Shown here: positions 1-6,564 of the stretch, one piece after another
Numbering within the stretch: position 1 is the stretch's first letter
Layout: each line of letters starts with the position of its first letter
Assembly (NCBI GenBank): GCA_038123735.1
Contig: JAYPAP010000003.1
Coordinates: 23,923 to 87,922, forward strand
Source of the DNA: REDI01 sp038123735
Lineage (GTDB): Bacteria > Myxococcota_A > UBA796 > GCA-2862545
DNA: 64,000 bases
Reading direction: 5' to 3'
The notes under the pieces: model-generated
The model's database searches: none
Told to the model about the DNA's origin: nothing
Seen by the model: the letters and a program-made list of their open reading frames with translations, nothing else
Position numbers and translations under genes: made by a program

Positions 1-332
1 GGGGTGGTCGCTCCGTTCGAGTAGCGCCGAATCGCCCAACTTCCGAGGTTCACCGACCGGTCATCCGCATTGTAGATCTCGACAAACTTGATGAACGAGA
101 TGTCTTTGTGGTCCACGACCTCGGAGAGGTAGAGATTAGGATACGGAAGCGGTTCGGTGTCGGAATCGGTGTCGGAATCGGTGTCCGTGTCTGTGTCCGA
201 ATCGATGTCGGAATCGGTATCATCCCACCCCGGCGACCCCTGGTCTGTTTCCATCCATGCGGGGTTATAGCCGGCCAAGCCTCCACAACCCGTAGCGAAG
301 ATCAACAACCAGCGCACCATGCCCCCCGACAT
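1..332 (-). CDS. Lamin-tail-domain lipoprotein, 3' end cut by window edge
   Basis: I translated this gene directly; it reads in from position 332 and is still open at the left edge, so only the first 110 residues are visible. It begins with a short signal peptide (MVRWLLIFATGC, lipidated Cys at residue 16). A linker of alternating Asp with Thr, Ser or Ile follows (residues 37-59). The start of a lamin-tail (LTD) fold comes next: a strand LYLSEVV, then FVEIYNADDRSVNLGSWAIRR. LTD domains in bacteria usually sit on secreted or surface proteins. The start could also be the ATG at 320. It lies 58 nt downstream of the 4Fe-4S gene on the same strand. Lipoprotein plus LTD is well supported; its role is unknown. 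Confidence 0.75.
   Translation of the reverse strand, partial: MSGGMVRWLLIFATGCGGLAGYNPAWMETDQGSPGWDDTDSDIDSDTDTDTDSDTDSDTEPLPYPNLYLSEVVDHKDISFIKFVEIYNADDRSVNLGSWAIRRYSNGATT
156..224 (-). repeat. Asp-Thr/Ser linker repeat inside the lipoprotein
   Basis: A run of degenerate GAC/GAT plus ACC/TCC codons encodes an alternating DTDS tract of about 23 residues directly after the lipid anchor. Such acidic, calcium-friendly spacers separate the membrane anchor from the folded domain in many myxobacterial-type surface lipoproteins. The codons vary between units, so it is not a perfect microsatellite. Confidence 0.7.
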
Positions 333-390
333 GCCTCTAGTGCCCCCGCGCCGTTCGCTCTATGGGACCCATCGAAATGTCACTCAGGTG

Positions 391-1830
391 TCAGGAATCC
401 CGCCCATGACCCTCGACTGAGGACGGCGGTCGTAGGTCGCCAAGAGGTGGTTGACCGAGCGCCTCCAATAGGGCCGACAACGGCTTATCCGCCAGCTCAA
501 ATCGTTCCCCCACCGGACCATTCTCCAGCTTCAACACCCCACGGGGACAGACCGCCGCGCAGATACCGCAACCAACACAACTCGCACGAACAATATTCTG
601 CTCTCGCTGTGCATAATCCCTGACATCAATGCCCATTTCACAGTACACACTGCAATTCCCGCAACTAATGCACTGCCCCCCGTTGGTCGTGATCCGAAAG
701 CGCGAGAAAAACCGCTGTTGAAGTCCGAGTATCGCTGCCATTGGACAACCAAACCGACACCAGACTCGGGAGCCCAGCAGCGGATAGACCCCGACTCCGA
801 TCACACCAGAAAACATGCTGACGACAATAAATCCGTACCAAGACCGCATTCCGGATGCGTAGTCCCCAAGCCAATACTGGCCCGCATAGGTCCCGAGCCC
901 CCAATCCGCCCAAAGAAGCCCCGTGGTCACCAACACCAACAGGAGCACAACATGAATGGATACCCGCTCAACTCTCCATGAGGTAAGGGAGTTATCGGAC
1001 AAATGCCGCCAAGGATCCCCCAGCGTCTCTGCGAGCCCGCCACATCCGCAGACCCAGGAGCAGAACCATCGCTTTCCATAGAAGTAGGTTAAAATCGGCG
1101 TAACTACCAAGATCAGCAACGCGCTGATCGCGACCATACCCGCACCGACCCAGCCCGCATCGAAGAGGTACCCACCATGGCCGGGTGGATAGGCATAATC
1201 AGGCTTGAGAGGCCAGAAATAGGTGACATAGTACTCAGGCTGGTGGAGACGCTTCAGCAAATACGGCAGCAACCATGCAAACCCGAGCTGAAAGACCACC
1301 ACCGAGAGTGTTCTGAGGAGTTGGTAACGCTGATGTCTGTACCGAAGCCCAGTTCGCACCCCGAAAACCAGCACCAATGCCGAGTACATCGTCCCATACA
1401 AAAACCATCGGTCCGCTGGCCCGCCCGTCATCAATTGCGCCAAGGGATCGAGGGCGCGAATCGGCCCGACAAGCACCTCTCCATACCAATATAAAACCAC
1501 GTAAAACGTGGTAAATACCACGGCCGCGAACCACCCGAGTAGCCCTCGATTCTGAAGGCCACGAAACCACACGCCGTCATTGCGAATACCGGGCTCATCA
1601 CCACCGTATGAGAGGGCGAGCAGGTAGAATACCCCGATGGCCATCAAGCCGACTGTGCCGAGCGCCAGCCCCGCGCCCACCGTTGCACTCCACGGCACCT
1701 GGCCAAAAACCCCCGGAACCACAATAGACGCCACGAACATGGCAAATCCGAGCCCCACGAGGAAGGTCGCAAATAAGTGCTGGCCGCGACGTCCGTGCGC
1801 CACAGCATCGATCGACCACGGCGTGTTCAC
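391..1830 (-). CDS. Membrane 4Fe-4S ferredoxin-type protein (NapH/CcoG-like)
   Basis: A polytopic membrane protein of 479 residues with roughly eight hydrophobic segments and several cysteine clusters. CSWVCGCGG lies in the cytoplasmic loop after the fifth or sixth segment. CRFGCP follows the last segment. Two classic ferredoxin sites lie near the C-terminus (CISCGNCSVYC and CVGCGICAAVCP), enough for two 4Fe-4S clusters there. This is the layout of NapH, NosR C-terminal and CcoG-like electron-transfer proteins. It probably passes electrons between a cytoplasmic reductase and the membrane or periplasm. The GTG start overlaps the stop of the preceding FAD oxidoreductase by 4 nt, so the two are likely co-translated partners. 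The terminal acceptor is not visible here. Confidence 0.8.
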   Translation of the reverse strand: MNTPWSIDAVAHGRRGQHLFATFLVGLGFAMFVASIVVPGVFGQVPWSATVGAGLALGTVGLMAIGVFYLLALSYGGDEPGIRNDGVWFRGLQNRGLLGWFAAVVFTTFYVVLYWYGEVLVGPIRALDPLAQLMTGGPADRWFLYGTMYSALVLVFGVRTGLRYRHQRYQLLRTLSVVVFQLGFAWLLPYLLKRLHQPEYYVTYFWPLKPDYAYPPGHGGYLFDAGWVGAGMVAISALLILVVTPILTYFYGKRWFCSWVCGCGGLAETLGDPWRHLSDNSLTSWRVERVSIHVVLLLVLVTTGLLWADWGLGTYAGQYWLGDYASGMRSWYGFIVVSMFSGVIGVGVYPLLGSRVWCRFGCPMAAILGLQQRFFSRFRITTNGGQCISCGNCSVYCEMGIDVRDYAQREQNIVRASCVGCGICAAVCPRGVLKLENGPVGERFELADKPLSALLEALGQPPLGDLRPPSSVEGHGRDS

Positions 1831-3080
1831 GTTTCCCCCATCTGCTCGAACGCACCAAATGACCTAGAAAACTCTGGATCAAAGCAGGCTTGCGGAAACA
1901 CGTCTTTCACTTCATCAACCGCGACACCGGCGGCGAGCCATGCCTCACACACCCGATGCCGCAACCGAACGCCAATCGCGTTGAACCCGATCACGTTTCG
2001 AGTCCGGGCATCGGCGACCAGTCGGACCATGCGCTCCCGGTCCTGGCAGACAAAATGCACCTCTCCAGGGCGAATTTCCGGTCCCACGTCGCCATAGGTC
2101 TGGTACTCCAGGTCAAAAAACTTGGCGCTATTGTACCAAATTGCAGGCCTATACTCTGTATTGTCGCCTAGCAGGGTGCGAGCACAATGTTCCCCTTGCG
2201 CCCGGCCGGTGTACCAAACCTGTTCCACCCGACCGTTCAGATCGCGCAGCTCGGCGCAATCCCCGCATGCAAACACACCTTCCGCACTCGTCTGGAATCG
2301 ACCATCCACCACGATGCCACGCCTAACGTCGAGCCCGCTCGCCGTTGCAAGCGCAACATTCGGCTGAACCCCCACCGCCACGCCCGCGAGCTGGCACGGG
2401 ATCTGAGCGCCGTCCGAAGTCTCAACCCCCGTTACCGCGCCCTGGTCATTCGCCAGGATCTGGTTGACCTCCGTCCCCAGTCGTAAGTCGGCCACATGCG
2501 CCCGGATGTGCTCCGTCACCAACCTGGACTCTTCCTCTGGGAGGACATTGCGCCAGTAGCCCTGCTCACGGACAAGAAAGCTCACTTTGATACCTCGAGA
2601 TAGGAGCATCTCCGCCAGCTCTACCCCGATAAGGCCGCCTCCAATCACCACTGCCTCGCGCGCCTGCGCCCCCAAGCGCTCGAGCGCTGCCAGGTCATCC
2701 AGTCCGTACAAGCCAACGACGCCCGAAGCGTCCTCCCCCGGCCAACCGACGCGACTGGAGCGAGACCCGGTCGCGATTATTACACGATCAAAAGGCACTT
2801 CTGAGCCATCAGCCATGATGACGACTTGCCTCTTGGTGTCGATACGCGTCACCCAACCCAATAACAGCTCAATCCGATTTTTCTGCCAAAATCGCCTGGT
2901 GTACGGCTGGATTTGCTGATGGGTCATGTGTCCCATGTAGAGGTACATCAAGGCAGGGCGGCTAATTGGAAGCTCACTTTCGCCCGAGATCATTACAATC
3001 TCCGCGCTGCGATTCAGCTTCCGAATGGTGCGCGCCGCGGTCATTCCCGCGATGCCGTTTCCAATAATGACCACCTTCAC
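1827..3080 (-). CDS. NAD(P)/FAD-dependent oxidoreductase
   Basis: Two-dinucleotide-binding-domain flavoprotein, 417 residues from the chosen GTG. The first Rossmann motif GNGIAG lies at residues 7-12, a second (IGGGLIGVELAE) near residue 145, and the FAD-binding VFACGDCAEL motif toward the end. Family resemblance is to rubredoxin/NirB-type NAD(P)H reductases. I chose GTG at 3080 because GGAGAGG lies just upstream and the protein then starts with the canonical KVVIIG strand; the longer frame to 3221 has a poor N-terminus. It immediately precedes and overlaps the 4Fe-4S membrane gene, so it probably feeds electrons from NAD(P)H into that protein. Confidence 0.8.
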   Translation of the reverse strand: MKVVIIGNGIAGMTAARTIRKLNRSAEIVMISGESELPISRPALMYLYMGHMTHQQIQPYTRRFWQKNRIELLLGWVTRIDTKRQVVIMADGSEVPFDRVIIATGSRSSRVGWPGEDASGVVGLYGLDDLAALERLGAQAREAVVIGGGLIGVELAEMLLSRGIKVSFLVREQGYWRNVLPEEESRLVTEHIRAHVADLRLGTEVNQILANDQGAVTGVETSDGAQIPCQLAGVAVGVQPNVALATASGLDVRRGIVVDGRFQTSAEGVFACGDCAELRDLNGRVEQVWYTGRAQGEHCARTLLGDNTEYRPAIWYNSAKFFDLEYQTYGDVGPEIRPGEVHFVCQDRERMVRLVADARTRNVIGFNAIGVRLRHRVCEAWLAAGVAVDEVKDVFPQACFDPEFSRSFGAFEQMGET

Positions 3081-3192
3081 GGCGCCTCTCCACGTCACCG
3101 GGAGCCTACCAGGTGCAGCCAAGCAGACACGAATATCAACACCAACTTGGGACAGCGGCACCCGGGCGATACACGTCTTGCGTGGAGGACGG

Positions 3193-4140
3193 ATGCGAAT
3201 CATCGGAGCCCTGATGGCCATGAGCTGCGTGGCTGGCGCCGCACAACCCCCCGAAGAACCAAGCCAAGCACCTGCGGGGTTCTGGGATCACTGGGGAGAT
3301 GGGAAGGCTGAAGTAGCTGGGTACAAACTTACGATTCCTCGCTATGGTGAGGCGAGAACCGGCGAAGCGGTGCTCATCTTTGTCACCGAGGACCTCTCCG
3401 CGAGCACCTTGGTGAAAGCAGAATCCAAGCAACCGGACAGCTTTCCCGTCATCAAGCTCAATGATGCGCGCGACTTCACGACCGGCGTGTATGACTACAA
3501 CGTCATGACGAGCGCATTCGTCCCGCTGAATGGGCGGACCGAGAGAGGAACCCCTGCGAAGATTAGCTTTTCCAGCCAGGAGTGGTGCGGTCATGTCTTT
3601 GACCAAGTCACGATAAAGGACGACGGGCTCACCCATCGCTGGCACTCGTATTTCGAAGGCGAAGGTGATGGCTCGACCGACCACAAGATCCCGGAGCAAG
3701 CCATCTTCGCTGATGCATTGCCTATCCTGGTCCGCGATCTCGCTGGCCCGCTGGTCGCGGATGGAGGCTCCCGCACGGTACAGGTGTGGCCTCGCGCGCA
3801 GACCACCCGCTTCTTACATAACAAAGCGCAATTTCGGCAGGCCGTCCTATCTCGAGATGCGTCGACGGCAGAGATCACCGTACCCGCCGGAAGCTTCGAG
3901 GTACGTCGTACAAACCTTGAATCTGACGGCCTGACCGCTGAATTTTGGGTAGAGACCGCGCCCCCTCATCGACTCATCTCATGGAAATGGAGCGATGGCG
4001 AGGAAGGCCTTCTGGTACACGCCGAGCGCTTGCCGTACTGGAGCATGTCTGGCCCCGGCGAAACCTCGCACCGCTCGCGCCTCGGCCTCGATGGATCCAG
4101 GGATGAAAACGGTCTGGGGAAAACTATGGAAAAGAAATAA
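3193..4140 (+). CDS. Conserved exported lipoprotein, unknown function
   Basis: A 315-residue exported protein. Its start at 3193 is fixed by GGAGG seven bases upstream and by a signal peptide ending in a probable lipobox (MAMSC, Cys12). The mature part begins FWDHWGDGKAEVAGYKL and contains NDARDFTTGVYDYN and SSQEWCGHVFDQV. From memory, Bacteroidota and related bacteria have similar lipoproteins that databases sometimes label septum formation inhibitor Maf. It has no Maf nucleotide pyrophosphatase motif, so that label should not be transferred. It is divergent from the FAD oxidoreductase, sharing a 112-nt promoter region. The role is unknown. Confidence 0.7.
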   Translation: MRIIGALMAMSCVAGAAQPPEEPSQAPAGFWDHWGDGKAEVAGYKLTIPRYGEARTGEAVLIFVTEDLSASTLVKAESKQPDSFPVIKLNDARDFTTGVYDYNVMTSAFVPLNGRTERGTPAKISFSSQEWCGHVFDQVTIKDDGLTHRWHSYFEGEGDGSTDHKIPEQAIFADALPILVRDLAGPLVADGGSRTVQVWPRAQTTRFLHNKAQFRQAVLSRDASTAEITVPAGSFEVRRTNLESDGLTAEFWVETAPPHRLISWKWSDGEEGLLVHAERLPYWSMSGPGETSHRSRLGLDGSRDENGLGKTMEKK

Positions 4141-4155
4141 TCCACGACCCCCCGA

Positions 4156-4174
4156 TATACTGAACACATGTTCA
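4156..4174 (+). promoter_or_regulatory. Candidate -10 box and LexA-like operator
   Basis: TATACT (4156-4161) resembles a sigma-70 -10 element. It runs directly into the perfect palindrome TGAACACATGTTCA (4161-4174), where the transcript would start. The core GAACACATGTTC fits the Gram-positive SOS box GAACN4GTTC. It also matches most positions of the Myxococcus xanthus LexA consensus as I remember it. It lies about 155 nt upstream of the small protein and retropepsin genes. No convincing -35 is visible, so repressor control is an inference. Confidence 0.4.
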
Positions 4175-4328
4175 AAAAGACGGGTTAATCGCCATAGTCA
4201 AGCCAGCAAGGCCTATGGAAAACCTGTTGCTTTCCTGGTGATGTCCTACCTCTCAAGCCGAAGATCCTTGACGGCATGATTCTCCCGAGGCATTCTAGAG
4301 AGGTAAGGACACTGTAAGGGAGGCGCTC

Positions 4329-4562
4329 GTGGAGCGGTTTCAAGCGGAACGCGCAACACTCAACCGAATGAAGCCCACACTGGCTGAACGCCATGAGGGA
4401 GAGTTTGCTGTTCTGTTTGGGGAACGCCTCGTCGGCGTGTATCCCACCTCTCGGGAAGCTTACCGTGCGGGCCTTCACGCAGCCGGAGTCGACCGGCCGT
4501 TCTACTTAGAGCGCATCACGCGTCGTCCGGACCCGGTATACATCGCAGGTGTTCGCGCCTGA
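4329..4562 (+). CDS. Small DUF5678-like protein
   Basis: A 77-residue protein starting at GTG 4329, preceded by GGGAGG at good spacing. The sequence LAERHEGEFAVLFGERLVGV followed by an EAYRAGLHAAG helix and RPFYLERI resembles the DUF5678 pattern: a short strand-loop-strand saying what the protein carries, then a helix and a final strand. Genes of this type often sit directly before retropepsin-like protease genes, as here. No catalytic motif is visible; it may be a partner, substrate or inhibitor of the protease. The neighbour starts within about 40 nt, so the two are probably one transcript. Confidence 0.6.
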   Translation: MERFQAERATLNRMKPTLAERHEGEFAVLFGERLVGVYPTSREAYRAGLHAAGVDRPFYLERITRRPDPVYIAGVRA

Positions 4563-4599
4563 CCGTCTCCAGCTTCCGTCGGCGAACACGGAAGGTGCC

Positions 4600-5049
4600 G
4601 TGAGACAACGCGTCCAACTCCACATCGACTCCCTGTACGGTCCCCTGGTGCCGGTTGCACTGCGTCCTGAGCCAGAACGGGCAGAGATGCTTCGGAATAT
4701 GGGACGGGACGTGCCGACTCAAGTCCAGGGATGGGGTTTGATCGACACCGGAGCCCGTCAGACGTGCATCGATGAGCGGATGGCGCATCGCCTGTACCAG
4801 CAAGTTGGCGTCGCCCAGACTTACACCCCGAGTACGCAAGATTCAGAACCGCATGAAGCGCCCGTGTATTATGGGCTGATGGCGTTTCCCGGGACACCTC
4901 TGCCCCAAATTGAGCAAACGATGCTAGGTATGGCGCTCGGCTACACGGTACAAGGCGGCACGGTGGTGGCGTTGCTCGGGAGGGACTGGCTCGCCGGCCT
5001 CCGAATGATATATGACGGACCAACTGGTCAATTAGACATTTATGTCTGA
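4600..5049 (+). CDS. Retropepsin-like aspartic protease
   Basis: A single-domain clan AA aspartyl protease of about 149 residues. The catalytic Asp-Thr-Gly lies in WGLIDTGARQTCID, and the hydrophobic-hydrophobic-Gly element that packs against it is seen in VVALLGRDWL, as in retroviral pepsins. These enzymes act as homodimers, each subunit giving one DTG. No signal peptide or membrane segment is seen, so a cytoplasmic location is likely. I favour GTG 4600, with GGAAGG four bases upstream; GTG 4549 is an alternative that overlaps the previous gene by 14 nt. The substrate is unknown. The next gene (5-formyl-THF cyclo-ligase) begins 26 nt later. Confidence 0.8.
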   Translation: MRQRVQLHIDSLYGPLVPVALRPEPERAEMLRNMGRDVPTQVQGWGLIDTGARQTCIDERMAHRLYQQVGVAQTYTPSTQDSEPHEAPVYYGLMAFPGTPLPQIEQTMLGMALGYTVQGGTVVALLGRDWLAGLRMIYDGPTGQLDIYV

Positions 5050-5075
5050 TTTCGTGAGCACACTGGGAGCGCAGG

Positions 5076-5651
5076 ATGGACAATAAGCCGGACATTCGCA
5101 GGCACTTCCGCCGCTGGCGTGCTGAAGTGGATGAGGGCACCCGGGGTCAGTTTACCCGGCGCGCCTGCTCGCGCCTGGCCGAGCTTCCAGAGTGGACACA
5201 AGCCGAAATGGTGGCTTTATATATGGCTCTGCCAGGCGAACCCCATCTCGGGAGCCTGTGGGAGCGGGCCTGGTCCGAGGGGAAGCGAGTTGCGCTCCCC
5301 ATCGTTGAGACCAAAGATGCGCCGCTCATTTGGCGGCTCTACGAGCCCAACGCCACGCTTCAGAAAGGCGCATTTCGCGTTCCCGAGCCTCCAGCCTCTG
5401 CTCCAACCATCGAGCCGTCGGAGATAGATCTCGTCGTTGTTCCTGGACTCGCTGCCGATGAATCAGGCTACCGCGTAGGATATGGCGGGGGCTACTATGA
5501 CCGCTCCTTACCGAGCTGCCTCCATGCCACCCGAGTTTGGCTCGGAATGGATGACCAGGTCTTACCGCAAGTGCCCCATGATGATTTCGACGAGCGGGTC
5601 CACGTCTTGGTCACCCAGAGTCGTACCGTCCGCGCATCATCCGAGGGCTGA
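5076..5651 (+). CDS. ygfA: 5-formyltetrahydrofolate cyclo-ligase
   Basis: The enzyme converts 5-formyl-THF to 5,10-methenyl-THF using ATP, returning stored folate to one-carbon metabolism in the cytoplasm. The 191-residue length is typical. The family signature VVPGLAADESGYRVGYGGGYYDR region is intact near residues 125-147, giving the ATP and substrate binding loop, and an N-terminal RRHFRRWR basic helix matches the family. The upstream ATG at 5076 has GGAG nearby. It follows the protease by 26 nt and precedes a lipoprotein by 4 nt, so transcription is probably continuous. In many proteobacteria 6S RNA sits before this gene; I saw no such structure here. Confidence 0.9.
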   Translation: MDNKPDIRRHFRRWRAEVDEGTRGQFTRRACSRLAELPEWTQAEMVALYMALPGEPHLGSLWERAWSEGKRVALPIVETKDAPLIWRLYEPNATLQKGAFRVPEPPASAPTIEPSEIDLVVVPGLAADESGYRVGYGGGYYDRSLPSCLHATRVWLGMDDQVLPQVPHDDFDERVHVLVTQSRTVRASSEG

Positions 5652-5655
5652 GTCT

Positions 5656-6459
5656 ATGCGCACCCTCCTGTTCGTTGTCGCGGCACTTGGTTGTACGAAC
5701 GATACGTTCGACCCAGCTTCGCACCTGGACCAAGTTTGCCTCGCGATCGGAGCACCACTCTCGGCGCGACTGGATCTTCCCACTGTAGAACAATCCGCGA
5801 CTGACCTCCCGAATGAGGCCTTGCGACTCGATGTCGACACCGAGGGAATGACCCTCAATGGCCACTCGCTACCCAGTGGTGTCATGATTGAGGACATGGC
5901 GCGGGTACTCGCCCTCAACGCGACGACTAAAGGCCAATCCGTCGGCCCGATGATCGTCTCCGCGCCTGCGTCGATGCCAGCCAATGCAGTGCTCCGTCCT
6001 AGCATTCGAGCAGCTCGGGAATCGAAGACGTCGTTGGCTGGGCTCGCATTTTCCCGCGAAGAAATTCGACTTCCGGACACTCCGGATGAGGCATATCGAC
6101 TGGACCTTGAGCGGCAGCTCGTGGGTCGTGACCATGCCGGCCGCTCGGCATTTTTGAGTAGCGAGCTCGACCAGTTGCTCAGTGCCTGCGATGCTCCCTC
6201 ATCCTGGCAAGATGAGGTTGGGCGCGCCCCGTGGAGCCAGAAGTGCAAAACACTACGAGATGCCGTCGTCACGCAGGCGCGCACCTGCCGCCGCACCAAC
6301 GCTCGCCGAGCCGCCACGGTGGCACAGATGATGTCCACGCCAGCATACGCGCATCGGCCCACGCTCGTCAGTATCGACTACACATCTATAGCCAAGGATG
6401 CACCTGCGAATACCTCATGGTCCGACTGGCTCACTAAGCAGGCGACACAGCCGAACTAG
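5656..6459 (+). CDS. Lipoprotein with ExbD/TolR-like periplasmic pattern
   Basis: A 267-residue lipoprotein: MRTLLFVVAALGC gives a short signal peptide with the lipidated Cys at 13. I chose ATG 5656 for this reason; the open frame extends upstream but without an export signal. Residues about 50-140 follow the ExbD/TolR periplasmic order. There is a strand LRLDVDTEGMTLNG, a helix IEDMARVLALNAT, a strand PMIVSAPASMP, then a helix and a final strand SLAGLAF. Real ExbD has an N-terminal membrane helix, replaced here by a lipid anchor. The C-terminal third is Cys- and Arg-rich and unrecognised. The ExbD likeness is a pattern judgement only. The TonB-dependent receptor downstream makes a link to energised uptake conceivable. 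Confidence 0.55.
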   Translation: MRTLLFVVAALGCTNDTFDPASHLDQVCLAIGAPLSARLDLPTVEQSATDLPNEALRLDVDTEGMTLNGHSLPSGVMIEDMARVLALNATTKGQSVGPMIVSAPASMPANAVLRPSIRAARESKTSLAGLAFSREEIRLPDTPDEAYRLDLERQLVGRDHAGRSAFLSSELDQLLSACDAPSSWQDEVGRAPWSQKCKTLRDAVVTQARTCRRTNARRAATVAQMMSTPAYAHRPTLVSIDYTSIAKDAPANTSWSDWLTKQATQPN

Positions 6460-6532
6460 CGCCGCCCCACGGCCTCGAATGGTTGCCCTACCCACAGCGG
6501 GCTAGCCAATCGAAACCGCTTCGGTTACAAAC

Positions 6533-6551
6533 GAAAGTGAAAGTCGTTTTC
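6533..6551 (+). promoter_or_regulatory. Fur-box-like site before the receptor ORF
   Basis: GAAAGTGAAAGTCGTTTTC matches 13 of 19 positions of the classic Fur box GATAATGATAATCATTATC, including the outer GA and TC and the central TGA and TC bases. It ends 13 nt before the GTG start at 6565, so a bound repressor would block both promoter and ribosome site. A second site of this kind at 12270 in the same island supports the reading. Confidence 0.5.
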
Positions 6552-6564
6552 AATTAGGCGCGCT

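Noticed and set aside
50..286. Thr-Pro-rich reading frame on the minus strand
   Set aside because: It is the shifted frame of the Asp-repeat of the lipoprotein read from 332, which has a signal peptide and LTD domain.
3193..4140. Septum formation inhibitor Maf
   Set aside because: Similar lipoproteins carry this label in databases, but there is no Maf nucleotide pyrophosphatase motif and the protein is exported.
4990..5076. 6S RNA before the 5-formyl-THF cyclo-ligase gene
   Set aside because: The usual neighbour in proteobacteria, but only 26 nt separate the two coding regions and no long hairpin is seen.
4502..5140. Long open frame opposite the retropepsin
   Set aside because: No ribosome site, Arg/Ser-rich composition typical of an antisense shadow; the plus-strand protein has clear DTG and LLGRDWL motifs.
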